This document shows positions 52,106-64,000 of a stretch of 64,000 nt of DNA, piece by piece. The stretch is from the NCBI GenBank assembly GCA_031261705.1, contig JAISJD010000030.1:47791-111790 (forward strand), given 5' to 3'. This DNA comes from Lactobacillales bacterium. GTDB lineage: Bacteria; Bacillota; Bacilli; Lactobacillales; Streptococcaceae. Made by a program: the position numbers and the translations under genes. Under the pieces are notes generated by a model. The model saw nothing but the letters and a program-made list of their open reading frames with translations, made no database searches and was not told the origin of the DNA. Numbering within the stretch: position 1 is the first letter of the stretch; every line of letters begins with the position of its first letter.

Positions 52106-55003
52106 ATGGAAGAGACGAAAAAATTATTTTCAAAAGTGTTACGAATTATTATATTAGTGGCGATGATACTACCTAATTTTTTAATTTTACCACAGGAGGG
52201 AATTGCAGCTAGTACTGGAAATTTACAAAATGGCGGATTTGAAAAAGAACCAGACGGGGATAGAATCGGCGGGAATGACTGGTGGGATGCGTATGATGAA
52301 TCACAAGTACCCGACTGGGAAACCTCTGCACCGAATCACCGAATGGAATTTTTACGTGATGGATTTCGTGAGAATGCTTTTCCTAATATGCCGCCCGTGC
52401 CTGCGTTTGAGGGAAATTGGTTTTCTGAATTAAATGCGACACAAGTTTCAACGCTTTATCAAGATATTGAAACATTACCTGGAGTGACTTATCGTTTTCA
52501 AGTTGCACACCGGGGTCGTTTCGGATTGGATGTAGCTAGCGTAAATATAGGGGTACCCGGAGCAAACGAGGGAGAGATTGTTCCAAATGATGCCATGTAT
52601 AACTTACTCATGGAAGATAGTAACACTGCATGGGGCGTTTACAATGGCAGTTATACGATACCAGAGGGACAAACATTGACACGTTTTGCCTTTGAGTCCG
52701 TTTCAGCCACAGTACGACCAGGTGGGGGAGTAGAACCACAAACAGAAGGAAATTTCTTAGATGGTATTGTTTTTGCTTTTTCATCACCTATGAATATAAC
52801 AAAACAAGCAGATAAAACTTCTGTAAAAATTGGCGATATTGTGACATATCAATTAAATGCTTCAAATACGGGCATTGAGGGAGGACTTCCGACAACTGCA
52901 AATATTGTAGATGAAATTCCTGTTGGTTCAGAGTATATCCCAGGAAGTTTAACTGTAAATGGAACGAGTTATGCCGATGATAGTACGGTAGCTTACTACG
53001 ATGCAGGAGAAAAAAGCGTTCATTACTATTTGGAACGTGTGGAGCTTGATTCGACTGTCCCATTAACGTTTCAAGTTCGCGTTACTGGAGCCGAGGGAAT
53101 TGATGCGTTAACGAATCAAGCAGAGATGAACTATTTGGATTATGGATATACGGATAATGAAAAAGAAGCATCTTCCAACGAAGTCATTATTCCAATTCTA
53201 CCCGAAGTGGATGTGACCAAGGGAGTGGATAAGGACAAAGCTTATATTGGAGACACCTTAACCTATACCATTAAAGCGAAAAACAGCCAATATGGTGGAC
53301 GTTGGGAGAATGGCACAATTGAAGACACCCTGCCAACGGGAACAGAATTAGTACCTAACTCAACTACCTTAAATGGCAACTCATTAGGAGATAACGCCGT
53401 ATGGTCAGACAAAAAGTTAACGGTTACCCCAATTACTTTGGAAGGAAACCAAGAAGCAATTGTCGCCTTTCAAGTAAAAGTGTTAAAAGAAGCCTTGGAC
53501 ACAGGAGTCACAAACTCGGCAACAGCTTATACAGACCCCAATAATCCAACACCAACGCCCGAAGTTCCTACAAATGTTTTACCGTCCGCAGGAGAACTTG
53601 AAAGCGAAAAACACGCTTTCAATGAAAATGGCGATTCACTTGACGGAGAGCGGGTCAAAGTTGGGGACACGATAAATTATGCGTTATCCGCAGAAAATGT
53701 TAAAGATGAAACGACTATTGTACGTGACGTTCAAATTCAAGATACTTTACCAACAGGCTTAGCGTATGTGCCAGGAACGCTAAAATTGAACGGAAATAGT
53801 TTAGATGATAGTTACGTCAATGGACAAGACATCACTGTTCCCGTAGGTGAGTTAAAAGGTGGAGAAAAAGCCGTGGTGACTTTCCAAGCGGTTGTGACCG
53901 AGGAAGCCAAAGGAAGTATCAAAAATACAGGAACAATCACAGGAAATATTCCACCAGCAGTTCCGGGCGAACCAGACGAGCCGAGTGAACCCAATCACCC
54001 ACAAACAGAAGTAGAACTTCCACCAGAAGTTACTTCAACAAAAGAAGTGGATAAAGAAAAAGCCTATGTGGGGGATACATTAACTTATAGTATTCATGTG
54101 AAAAATAAAGAAGATGCAGGAACTTGGTTTGGAACAATCGAAGATACCTTGCCAGCTGGGACAGAGCTTGTTAAAGGTTCTACCACCCTAAATGGAGAAT
54201 CTTTAGAGGATGAAGAGGTATGGGAAGAGGAGAAATTAATCGTAACTCCAGTAGAGCTTGAAGGAGGAGAAGAAGTCACTGTCACTTTCCAAGTAAAAGT
54301 TCTTGAAAGTGCACTAAACACAATCGTGAAAAATACGGCATTGACGTATGAAGACCCTGAAGATCCAACGCCGACGCCTGAAGTTCCTTCAGAAATTGTG
54401 CCTTCTGCGGGAAAATTAGAAACAAGTAAAAACGCGTATTCGTTAGATGGGGAACTTTTAACGGATAAGACAGTTTATGTCGGAGAAGTCTTTGAATATC
54501 GGATTGAAGCGAGAAATGTTGCGGATCCAACAACGATTGTGAAGGGCGTCATCATTCATGATACGTTGCCAAAAGGATTGGTTTATATTCCTGAGACGCT
54601 TCAGCTAAATGATATGCCAGTGGGTGAAGAAAACAAGGGAGAAATTACGGTTGAAGCCGGAGATCTTGTTGGTGGCACTTTCGCCACGGTTCGTTTCCAA
54701 GTGGTAGTCACTGAGGAAGCCTTAGGAAATGTGGAAAATATTGCCGTAGTAGAAGCGGTTGTGCCTGGAGATGATCCTTTGTCGCCAGAAGAACCGATAG
54801 AACCCGAAGAACCAAGTGCAGGAATTACGGTTCCGCCACTCTCGGTCATTATCCCACCAAAAGCTCAACCAAATGTACCGCAGAAAAAACTCCCACAAAC
54901 AGGAGAAGTCATGGATTCATTTGCGTTACTCATTGGCTTTTCTCTAGTGGTAGGTGCGATTGCAGTTTATTTTTCAAAAAAGAACAAAGAATTAAGAAAA
55001 TAG
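52106..55003 (+). CDS. LPXTG-anchored surface protein with five DUF11-type domains
   Basis: 965 residues. Signal peptide of about 34 residues (cleavage near GIAA), then an N-terminal region with NGGFEKEPDGD and WETSAPNHRMEFL that resembles a carbohydrate-binding sandwich. Five DUF11/isopeptide-type repeats begin at about 229, 368, 498, 642 and 771, each carrying xVGDxxxYxIxAxN, DTLPxGxExVxGSxxLNG and a VTFQVxV strand. LPQTG is at 929-933, with a membrane segment and KKNKELRK tail for sortase anchoring. Probably an adhesin; the ligand is unknown. It sits between two nucleoside operons and is framed by terminators. Confidence 0.9.
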   Translation: MEETKKLFSKVLRIIILVAMILPNFLILPQEGIAASTGNLQNGGFEKEPDGDRIGGNDWWDAYDESQVPDWETSAPNHRMEFLRDGFRENAFPNMPPVPAFEGNWFSELNATQVSTLYQDIETLPGVTYRFQVAHRGRFGLDVASVNIGVPGANEGEIVPNDAMYNLLMEDSNTAWGVYNGSYTIPEGQTLTRFAFESVSATVRPGGGVEPQTEGNFLDGIVFAFSSPMNITKQADKTSVKIGDIVTYQLNASNTGIEGGLPTTANIVDEIPVGSEYIPGSLTVNGTSYADDSTVAYYDAGEKSVHYYLERVELDSTVPLTFQVRVTGAEGIDALTNQAEMNYLDYGYTDNEKEASSNEVIIPILPEVDVTKGVDKDKAYIGDTLTYTIKAKNSQYGGRWENGTIEDTLPTGTELVPNSTTLNGNSLGDNAVWSDKKLTVTPITLEGNQEAIVAFQVKVLKEALDTGVTNSATAYTDPNNPTPTPEVPTNVLPSAGELESEKHAFNENGDSLDGERVKVGDTINYALSAENVKDETTIVRDVQIQDTLPTGLAYVPGTLKLNGNSLDDSYVNGQDITVPVGELKGGEKAVVTFQAVVTEEAKGSIKNTGTITGNIPPAVPGEPDEPSEPNHPQTEVELPPEVTSTKEVDKEKAYVGDTLTYSIHVKNKEDAGTWFGTIEDTLPAGTELVKGSTTLNGESLEDEEVWEEEKLIVTPVELEGGEEVTVTFQVKVLESALNTIVKNTALTYEDPEDPTPTPEVPSEIVPSAGKLETSKNAYSLDGELLTDKTVYVGEVFEYRIEARNVADPTTIVKGVIIHDTLPKGLVYIPETLQLNDMPVGEENKGEITVEAGDLVGGTFATVRFQVVVTEEALGNVENIAVVEAVVPGDDPLSPEEPIEPEEPSAGITVPPLSVIIPPKAQPNVPQKKLPQTGEVMDSFALLIGFSLVVGAIAVYFSKKNKELRK

Positions 55004-55016
55004 TTGAATAGATGAA

Positions 55017-55048
55017 AGAGGCGTAGTGTGATTTGCTGCGCTTCTTTT
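55017..55048 (+). terminator. Terminator of the LPXTG gene
   Basis: AGAGGCGTAG pairs with CTGCGCTTCT, then TTT. Confidence 0.7.
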
Positions 55049-55117
55049 CGTCGTGCCGATTGAATAGTAAGTCCCTTTTACAGATAGCTTAAAATACCCG
55101 CATTTTTGCCGATTTTG

Positions 55118-55126
55118 TGCTAAAAT
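55118..55126 (+). promoter_or_regulatory. deoB: Extended -10 promoter of the deoB operon
   Basis: TGCTAAAAT. The palindrome AGATAA-A-TTATCT (55164-55176) lies between it and the ribosome-binding site and could be an operator. Confidence 0.45.
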
Positions 55127-55205
55127 TATCGAAGAATGAAGAAATATTTTGGTTTATTTTTTTAGATAAATTATCTGAAATGTTGTAAAGAAAGAAGGAT
55201 ATAAA

Positions 55206-56390
55206 ATGAGTTTTAAACGAGTACATTTAGTAGTCATGGACTCCGTTGGGATTGGGGAAGCTCCTGATGCAGAGTTATTTGGTGATGTGGGAAGCGACAC
55301 ACTTGGGCATATTGCTGATACAGCAGGTCTACATGTGCCAAATATGGAGCAGCTTGGCTTGGGAACGATTCCACGTCCAACGGCATTAAAAGGTGTGAAG
55401 GCTGAGTTAAATCACCAAGGCTATGTGACAAAATTAGAAGAAATTTCTCGCGGAAAAGATACAATGACAGGACATTGGGAAATCATGGGGCTAAATATTC
55501 AAACACCTTTCCGTGTATTTCCAAATGGTTTTCCTGAAGAATTATTAAAACAAATTGAAGATTTTTCTGGACGAGGAATTATCCGTGCAGCAAATAAACC
55601 TTATTCTGGAACAAAAGTGATTGATGATTTTGGCGAAGAACAAATGAAAACGGGAGATTTAATCATCTATACTTCGGCAGACCCTGTGTTGCAAATTGCC
55701 GCACATGAAGAAATTATTCCTTTAGATGAGCTTTACCGTATTTGTGAGTTTGTTCGTAAGATTACTTTAGATGACCCGTATATGATTGGCCGAATTATTG
55801 CTCGTCCATATGTAGGAGAACCTGGAAACTTCACTCGTACGCCGAACCGTCATGATTATGCGTTAAATCCTTTTGGGCATACCGTGCTTGATTCTTTAAA
55901 AGAAGCCGGAAAAACAGTTTATGCTGTTGGGAAAATTAATGATATTTTCAATGGTCAAGGAATTACTGATAGCGTTCGTACGAAGAGTAATATGGACGGA
56001 GTCGATAAGTTAATTGATGTCATAAAACAAGATTTTGACGGAATGAGCTTTACCAATTTAGTCGATTTTGATGCGTTATACGGACACCGTCGTGATCCAG
56101 AAGGCTATGGACGTGCGATTGATGAGTTTGATGCACGCTTGCCTGAAATTTATGAAGCAATGGGTGAGGATGATTTACTTATGATTACGGCAGATCATGG
56201 AAACGACCCAACTTTTAAAGGAACCGATCATACACGTGAGTATGTGCCGTTATTAATGTATTCAAAGGCATTTAAAGAAGCAGGAAACTTACCTGTTGGA
56301 CATTATGCGGACATTTCTGCAACCATTGCAGAAAACTTTAAGGTACCCGCCACGGAAAATGGAGTAAGTTTCTTATCAGATTTAAAATAA
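55206..56390 (+). CDS. deoB: Phosphopentomutase
   Basis: 394 residues, alkaline-phosphatase-superfamily metalloenzyme. Moves phosphate between C1 and C5 of (deoxy)ribose. Metal-site motifs are [41 protein letters not shown] and [20 protein letters not shown]. First gene of deoB-punA-deoD; supplies DeoC with deoxyribose 5-phosphate. Confidence 0.97.
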   Translation: MSFKRVHLVVMDSVGIGEAPDAELFGDVGSDTLGHIADTAGLHVPNMEQLGLGTIPRPTALKGVKAELNHQGYVTKLEEISRGKDTMTGHWEIMGLNIQTPFRVFPNGFPEELLKQIEDFSGRGIIRAANKPYSGTKVIDDFGEEQMKTGDLIIYTSADPVLQIAAHEEIIPLDELYRICEFVRKITLDDPYMIGRIIARPYVGEPGNFTRTPNRHDYALNPFGHTVLDSLKEAGKTVYAVGKINDIFNGQGITDSVRTKSNMDGVDKLIDVIKQDFDGMSFTNLVDFDALYGHRRDPEGYGRAIDEFDARLPEIYEAMGEDDLLMITADHGNDPTFKGTDHTREYVPLLMYSKAFKEAGNLPVGHYADISATIAENFKVPATENGVSFLSDLK

Positions 56391-56409
56391 ATTTTTATGG
56401 AGGTTCATT

Positions 56410-57228
56410 ATGTCAAATCTTTTAGAAGAATTATCAGAAACGACTGCTTTTTTAAGAGAAAAAGGAGTAGAAGAAGTTGAGTTTGGTTTAATCTTAGGCT
56501 CTGGCTTAGGAGAACTAGCAGATGAAATTAAGGGAGCGGTAAAAATCAGCTTTTCTGATGTGCCACATTTCCCAGTTTCAACAGTAGTTGGTCATGCGGG
56601 ACAACTCGTTTACGGCACTTTATCAGGAAAAAAAGTTTTGGCGATGCAAGGACGTTTCCATTATTATGAAGGACATTCTATGCAAACGGTGACTTACCCT
56701 GTTCGTGTAATGGCTGCATTAGGGGCTCATTCTATCGTGGTGACAAATGCTGCAGGCGGAGTGAATGAAAGCTTTGAACCGGGTGATTTAATGTTGATTA
56801 CTGACCATATTAACTACACTGGTGACAATCCATTGATCGGAGAAAATCTTGAAGAATTTGGCCCACGTTTCCCAGATATGAGCCATGCGTACGATAAAGA
56901 ATATGGTGAAATGGCACATGCTGCGGCTAGTCGTCTAGGACTTCATTTGCAAGAGGGCGTTTACATGGGCTATTCTGGCCCAACCTATGAAACACCCGCA
57001 GAAATCCGTATGTCAAGAACACTTGGAGCTTCAGCAGTGGGTATGTCTACTGTGGCAGAAGTGATTGTTGCCGTTCATTCAGGAATGCGTGTGCTTGGAA
57101 TTTCATGTATCACAAACTTAGCAGCAGGGATGCAAAGTAGCTTGAATCATGAAGAGGTTGTGGAAACCACGAGTCGTATCAAGGAAACATTTAAAACATT
57201 AGTGAAAGAAACGTTGAAGGAGATTTAA
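56410..57228 (+). CDS. punA: Purine-nucleoside phosphorylase (PNP-I, trimeric type)
   Basis: 272 residues. LILGSGLGELADEI, VVGHAGQLVYG, MQGRFHYYEGH, VVTNAAGGVNESFEPGDLMLI, YSGPTYETPAEIRM and GMSTVAEVIVA are classic for the guanosine/inosine-type trimeric enzyme. Cleaves purine nucleosides to base and ribose 1-phosphate. RBS TGGAGG; deoD starts 3 bases after its stop. Confidence 0.97.
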   Translation: MSNLLEELSETTAFLREKGVEEVEFGLILGSGLGELADEIKGAVKISFSDVPHFPVSTVVGHAGQLVYGTLSGKKVLAMQGRFHYYEGHSMQTVTYPVRVMAALGAHSIVVTNAAGGVNESFEPGDLMLITDHINYTGDNPLIGENLEEFGPRFPDMSHAYDKEYGEMAHAAASRLGLHLQEGVYMGYSGPTYETPAEIRMSRTLGASAVGMSTVAEVIVAVHSGMRVLGISCITNLAAGMQSSLNHEEVVETTSRIKETFKTLVKETLKEI

Positions 57229-57231
57229 GAA

Positions 57232-57939
57232 ATGAGTGTGCATATTGAAGCAAAGCAAGGAGAAATTGCGGATAAAATTCTTTTACCAGGAGATCCCTTA
57301 CGTGCTAAATTTATCGCTGAAAACTTTTTGGAAAATGCGGTGCAATTTAATAATGTTCGTGGAATGTTAGGCTTTACTGGAACCTATAAGGGAGAAAAAA
57401 TTTCCGTTATGGGAACAGGTATGGGAATGCCGTCTATCTCGATTTATGCGACGGAGCTTATCCAAGAATATGGCGTGAAAAAATTAATTCGTGTGGGAAC
57501 TGCGGGTTCTTTAAATGCAGATATTCATGTGCGTGATTTAGTTTTGGCACAGGCGGCGGCGACAACTTCTCGGATTGTTCGCAACGATTGGCCTCACCAT
57601 GATTTTCCGCAAATTGCTGATTTTGATTTATTACACAAAGCGTATACGATTGCTATGGAAAATAAATTTTCAACGCATGTCGGCAGTGTTTTATCGGCAG
57701 ATTTATTTTACAGTGATTTATTTGAAGAAAACTTGAAGCTTGGGCAACATGGCGTACTTGCCGTAGAAATGGAAGCGGCAGCGCTCTATTACCTAGGTGC
57801 AAAATATGGGGTGCAAACACTTGGCATCATGACGATTTCTGATAGCTTAGTCACAGGGGAAGAAACTACCGCTGAAGAACGTCAAACGACCTTTAAGGAT
57901 ATGATGTTGGTAGGACTAGAAACATTGATTGCTGAATAA
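57232..57939 (+). CDS. deoD: Purine-nucleoside phosphorylase DeoD type (hexameric)
   Basis: 235 residues. [62 protein letters not shown] and [10 protein letters not shown] identify the hexameric DeoD family that also accepts adenosine. It complements PunA, so the operon covers both 6-oxo and 6-amino purines. Terminator follows. Confidence 0.97.
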   Translation: MSVHIEAKQGEIADKILLPGDPLRAKFIAENFLENAVQFNNVRGMLGFTGTYKGEKISVMGTGMGMPSISIYATELIQEYGVKKLIRVGTAGSLNADIHVRDLVLAQAAATTSRIVRNDWPHHDFPQIADFDLLHKAYTIAMENKFSTHVGSVLSADLFYSDLFEENLKLGQHGVLAVEMEAAALYYLGAKYGVQTLGIMTISDSLVTGEETTAEERQTTFKDMMLVGLETLIAE

Positions 57940-57944
57940 AAAGA

Positions 57945-57985
57945 AAATCTTTCTTGTATGGAATGAATACAGGAAGGATTTTTTT
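57945..57985 (+). terminator. Terminator of deoB-punA-deoD
   Basis: AAATCTTTCTTGTAT (57945-57959) pairs with ATACAGGAAGGATTT (57967-57981), then TTTT. Confidence 0.88.
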
Positions 57986-57998
57986 ATTCAAAAAAGCA

Positions 57999-58027
57999 TA
58001 GACATTAAAGGAAAACTCGATTAAAAT
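57999..58027 (+). promoter_or_regulatory. Candidate promoter of the ROK kinase gene
   Basis: TAGACA (57999-58004), 17 bases, TAAAAT (58022-58027). Confidence 0.5.
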
Positions 58028-58080
58028 ATAACGTATGAAAACGATTACTGAAGGGAATCAACTATTTGGAGGAGAGTTAA

Positions 58081-58962
58081 TTGGTAGAGAAATTATTGGG
58101 AAGTATTGAAGCAGGGGGAACAAAATTCGTCTGCGCAGTGGCTGACTTTGAGTTTAATGAAATAGATAGCGCTCAGTTTCCAACTGAAACACCAGAAGTT
58201 ACGATGGCAAACGTTTTTGAATTTTTCAAAAAACATGAGGTAGTAGCTATTGGAATCGGGTCATTTGGACCGATTGATATTAATTTAGAATCTGAAACTT
58301 ATGGGTTTATTTTATCTACACCAAAGCTTGCGTGGACAGATTTTGATTTTCTTGGCGCAATGAAAGAAAAGTTTGACATTCCGATGTACTGGACGACTGA
58401 CGTGAATGCTTCGGCGTACGGGGAATATGTCTTTGGCAATGCAAAAGGAACAAACTCGTGTGTTTACTTCACCGTTGGAACAGGTATCGGTGGCGGTGCG
58501 ATTCAAAAGGGCGAGTTTATCGGCGGTATTTCACATGCGGAAATGGGGCATGCGTTTATTTCTCAGCATCCAGCGGATAAGGAATTTGAGGGAGTTTGTC
58601 CTTACCACAAGAATAAGTGTTTAGAGGGCTTGGCAGCGGGACCTAGCTTGGAGGCTCGTACGGGGATAAAAGGGGAGCTGATTCCACAAAATCATGAAGT
58701 GTGGGATATTTTAGCTTACTACATCGCTCAAGCAGCTTACAATGCAGTGCTAACCTTAGCTCCAGAAAAAATTATTTTTGGTGGTGGCGTTATGGGACAA
58801 ACCCATTTAATGAAAAAAGTACGCACCCAATTTGCGCAAATTAACAATGGGTATATTGCTACACCGGAGTTGGAAACTTATATTGTCAATCCAGCAATCA
58901 AAAATAATGGTTCGGCAACGATTGGAAATTTTGCATTAGCGAAACGTTTACTTGAAAAATAA
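58081..58962 (+). CDS. ROK-family fructokinase-like sugar kinase
   Basis: 293 residues. ROK fold: GSIEAGGTKFVCAVAD (ATP loop) at the start, IGSFGPIDI, TDVNASAYGEYVFG, TVGTGIGGGAIQ, and the zinc-type motif GHAFISQHPADKEFEGVCPYHKNKCLEGLAAGP split over H/C residues. It fits the ScrK/GmuE fructokinase subgroup, though mannose or glucosamine-type substrates are possible. TTG start at 58081 with GGAGGAGAG upstream. Monocistronic between terminators. Confidence 0.88.
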   Translation: MVEKLLGSIEAGGTKFVCAVADFEFNEIDSAQFPTETPEVTMANVFEFFKKHEVVAIGIGSFGPIDINLESETYGFILSTPKLAWTDFDFLGAMKEKFDIPMYWTTDVNASAYGEYVFGNAKGTNSCVYFTVGTGIGGGAIQKGEFIGGISHAEMGHAFISQHPADKEFEGVCPYHKNKCLEGLAAGPSLEARTGIKGELIPQNHEVWDILAYYIAQAAYNAVLTLAPEKIIFGGGVMGQTHLMKKVRTQFAQINNGYIATPELETYIVNPAIKNNGSATIGNFALAKRLLEK

Positions 58963-58968
58963 CCATTT

Positions 58969-59000
58969 GGGTGGGAGTCCGATGACGTCTGCCCTTTTTT
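58969..59000 (+). terminator. Terminator of the ROK kinase gene
   Basis: GGGTGGGAGTC (58969-58979) pairs with GACGTCTGCCC (58984-58994), with several G-U pairs, then TTTTTT. Confidence 0.75.
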
Positions 59001-59138
59001 ATATAAGAGAATCATTTAGAAATGTAATGGAACCCTTATAATTCCTTTCTTTACATTCTATCTCCCAGATTTTATGATAAGAAGAGGCAAGAGAGATTGA
59101 AAATTGAAATTTTTATCAGCAAATTTTCGAAAAAAGTT

Positions 59139-59168
59139 ATTGACACCGTTTCCAAAAACATCTATGAT
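59139..59168 (+). promoter_or_regulatory. licT: bgl operon promoter with overlapping cre-like site
   Basis: TTGACA (59140-59145), 17 bases, TATGAT (59163-59168). The -35 is part of TTGACACCGTTTCCA, which differs from a CcpA consensus (WTGNAANCGNWNNCW) at one position, so glucose repression is likely. Confidence 0.65.
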
Positions 59169-59186
59169 AGAGTCACGGATAGATAT

Positions 59187-59217
59187 GGATAGTTATTGTA
59201 TTTATACAAGCTAAACC
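59187..59217 (+). promoter_or_regulatory. RAT 1: LicT-type ribonucleic antiterminator target
   Basis: GGATAGTTATTG, a short hairpin (TTGTA/TACAA) and CAAGCTAAACC. Conserved bases GGAT-GTTA at the 5' side and CTAAACC at the 3' side match LicT/BglG targets. Its last bases overlap the terminator starting at 59214. Confidence 0.88.
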
Positions 59218-59256
59218 TTGCCCTCAAAGTTTTTTTGAGTTGGTTGGGTTTTTTGT
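59214..59256 (+). terminator. LicT-controlled terminator of the bgl operon
   Basis: AACC..CTCAAA (59223-59228) pairs with TTTGAG (59234-59239)..GGTT (59247-59250), then TTTTTT. It is mutually exclusive with RAT 1. Confidence 0.85.
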
Positions 59257-59365
59257 CTTTTTTAGGGAAGTTTGGCAAGACGAGTAAGATTCCAAGGGAA
59301 AATATTTTCCTTTTTCTGAAATTTCTAATCATTTATCTTTGCTAATAAGGGAAAGGAGCTCCAAG

Positions 59366-60214
59366 TTGAAAATTAAAAAGATACTCAACAATAATGTCGT
59401 GGTAACAGAAGATTCACAGAACAACGAGATGATTGCTATGGGACGAGGAATTGCATTTAATCGTCGCATTGGAGATGAAGTACAAGAGGGACAAATCGAA
59501 AAATATTATCGTTTGGCAAGTAGTGAACTGTCCTTACGATTTCAAGAATTATTAGAAGAAATTCCTCTAGCAGTTGTTGAGCAGTCAACAGATTTTGTTG
59601 CCCATGCTAGAAAGTGCTTAGATAAGCAAATTAGCGATACGGTTTATATTTCCATTATGGACCACTTGTACACAGCGATAGAGCGGGCTAAAAATGATGT
59701 GTTTGTGAAAAATCTTTTACTTTGGGATATCAAGCGACTTTTTCCAGAGGAGTTCAAGCTTGGGATAGAAGAAATTCATTTGGTTAATGAGAAATTTAAT
59801 GTGTCATTACCAGAGGACGAGGCAGGTTTCCTAGCTTTGCACTTAGTGAATGCTGAAATGAGCGATACAATTGATGACATGGGAGAGTTAACCAAAATTA
59901 TTCAAGAAATTATTACGATTGTAAAATATTCTTTCCAAGTGTCACTCAATGAAGATTCCGTTTATTTTCAACGTTTTGCGACTCATTTGAAATTTTTCGC
60001 TATGCGTTTATTGAAAGGGCAAATTAGTAACATGGAAGAAGAAACCGACGATGAGCTGTATCTCATGGTCTGTCGCAAGTACAAAGATGTGTTCAAGGTC
60101 GTGCAACGTATTTGTCAGTTTTTGGTTGAAAATTACGACTATCTCATGAATCAAGACGAACAGATTTATTTAACAATTCATATTGCAAGAATTATAGCGA
60201 AAACTCAAGGTTAA
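59366..60214 (+). CDS. licT: LicT/BglG-family transcriptional antiterminator
   Basis: 282 residues. RNA-binding CAT domain (residues 1 to about 58: KIKKILNNNVVVTEDSQNNE, GRGIAFNRRIGD), then two PTS regulation domains with the phosphorylatable histidines in MDHLYTAIERA, ALHLVNAEM, FATHLKFFAMRLL and LTIHIARII. When beta-glucosides are present it binds RAT 1 and prevents termination. TTG start at 59366 with AAAGGAG eight bases upstream; the upstream extension to 59339 covers that site. Confidence 0.93.
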   Translation: MKIKKILNNNVVVTEDSQNNEMIAMGRGIAFNRRIGDEVQEGQIEKYYRLASSELSLRFQELLEEIPLAVVEQSTDFVAHARKCLDKQISDTVYISIMDHLYTAIERAKNDVFVKNLLLWDIKRLFPEEFKLGIEEIHLVNEKFNVSLPEDEAGFLALHLVNAEMSDTIDDMGELTKIIQEIITIVKYSFQVSLNEDSVYFQRFATHLKFFAMRLLKGQISNMEEETDDELYLMVCRKYKDVFKVVQRICQFLVENYDYLMNQDEQIYLTIHIARIIAKTQG

Positions 60215-60286
60215 ATCTTGGAGTATCGCATAAGATAGAGATTAAATGAAAGGAGCAGTTCAGCAAGGGCTCAAGGGAAGAGCGTT

Positions 60287-60311
60287 GGATAGTTACATTA
60301 AGTTGGCTAAA

Positions 60312-60313
<2 letters not shown>
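60287..60313 (+). promoter_or_regulatory. RAT 2: second LicT-type target, ahead of the PTS gene
   Basis: GGATAGTTAC at 60287-60296 and GGCTAAACC at 60305-60313, the same conserved ends as RAT 1 with a shorter middle. It overlaps by two bases the hairpin at 60312-60341, which masks a ribosome-binding site and lacks a T tract. Confidence 0.7.
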
Positions 60314-62302
<1,989 letters not shown>

Positions 62303-62342
62303 ACGTTGAGAGAATAATAAGAAAATTTAGAGTAGTGTGTGA

Positions 62343-63827
<1,485 letters not shown>

Positions 63828-63835
63828 ATGAAACG

Positions 63836-63871
63836 GGCTCTAGGAAGTTCCCTGCTTCCTAGGGCCTTTTT
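63836..63871 (+). terminator. Terminator of the bgl operon
   Basis: GGCTCTAGGAAG (63836-63847) pairs with CTTCCTAGGGCC (63855-63866), one G-U pair, then TTTTT. Confidence 0.9.
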
Positions 63872-63911
63872 CGCATGCAACAGAGGCTGGGACAAAACTA
63901 GCTTCTCAATA

Positions 63912-63972
63912 AGAAATAGGGTGTGGATAACTTCCGATGAAACTTGGAAAATGTTATCCACACCCTATTTCT
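63912..63972. repeat. 20-bp perfect inverted repeat containing two DnaA boxes
   Basis: AGAAATAGGGTGTGGATAAC (63912-63931) and its exact complement (63953-63972), with a 21-base loop. Each arm holds a perfect DnaA-box sequence (TGTGGATAA at 63922-63930; TTATCCACA at 63954-63962). It is preceded by GAGGCTGGGACAAAA, a phrase I associate with dispersed intergenic repeats of enterococci and relatives. The element may continue past the window end. Confidence 0.7.
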
Positions 63973-64000
63973 GTTAATTAACGACAAAAAGAACGCGAAC

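Overview
The window reads as chromosome of a low-GC lactic acid bacterium, most likely an Enterococcaceae member (Enterococcus or a close relative). The basis is an SMK-box (SAM-III) leader in front of metK, a smc/ftsY block with rnc, a comG pseudopilus operon ending in a YtxK-like methyltransferase and ackA, GshF-type glutathione synthesis, Rgg-type regulation, and an LPXTG surface protein. Species cannot be fixed from the sequence alone. No rRNA, tRNA, CRISPR array or prophage was seen.

Layout. 1-3.6 kb: 3' end of a LysM cell-wall hydrolase, then leuS. 3.6-11.7 kb: two DHA2-type MFS exporters flanking a magnesium P-type ATPase with an M-box leader, a DUF4260 membrane protein and a YdcF-like membrane protein. 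11.7-19.6 kb: SMK-box/metK, then rnc-smc-HAD-ftsY. 19.6-23.9 kb: a GCS2-type ligase gene overlapping gshF, then a VanZ-like gene. 24-30.2 kb: comGA-GG, a methyltransferase and ackA. 30.3-32.6 kb: folE-folP-folBK. 33-38.7 kb and 41.6-44.3 kb: a uronate/glycan-use locus (DUF2264, galactose-binding-like protein, GH88 unsaturated glucuronyl hydrolase, GH35 beta-galactosidase; then a GntR/UTRA regulator, kduI, kduD). Its two halves are separated by an IS remnant and by an Rgg regulator with a divergent short hydrophobic peptide and two small secreted proteins. 44.3-58 kb: nucleoside salvage (add, deoC, cdd, BMP lipoprotein, ABC transporter, deoB, punA, deoD), split by a 965-residue LPXTG protein. 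58-63.9 kb: a ROK sugar kinase and a LicT/beta-glucoside PTS/GH1 operon. The window ends in a palindrome holding two perfect DnaA-box sequences.

How the parts work together. The nucleoside block imports nucleosides (BMP-ABC), deaminates them (add, cdd), phosphorolyses them (punA, deoD) and sends deoxyribose phosphate to glycolysis (deoB, deoC). The bgl operon imports and hydrolyses beta-glucosides under RNA-level control by LicT. The GntR-linked locus should strip unsaturated uronic acids from oligosaccharides and isomerise/reduce them toward 2-keto-3-deoxygluconate; no polysaccharide lyase, sugar transporter, KDG kinase or KDPG aldolase is in the window, so those steps must be elsewhere. Five near-identical palindromes (core AACATRTT or close) sit at the locus promoters and define a candidate GntR regulon.

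The most unusual items are: (i) an Rgg regulator paired divergently with a 22-codon hydrophobic peptide, a repeated 12-mer, and two secreted proteins that share a motif although only one has ChW repeats; (ii) a second LicT-type RNA target overlapping a hairpin that masks the PTS gene's ribosome-binding site, suggesting translational rather than termination control; (iii) an M-box leader followed by a small ORF and a second hairpin over the mgtA ribosome-binding site; (iv) a long three-tier hairpin in the rnc leader, a candidate RNase III autoregulation site. All functions are assigned by reading motifs; no database search was run.
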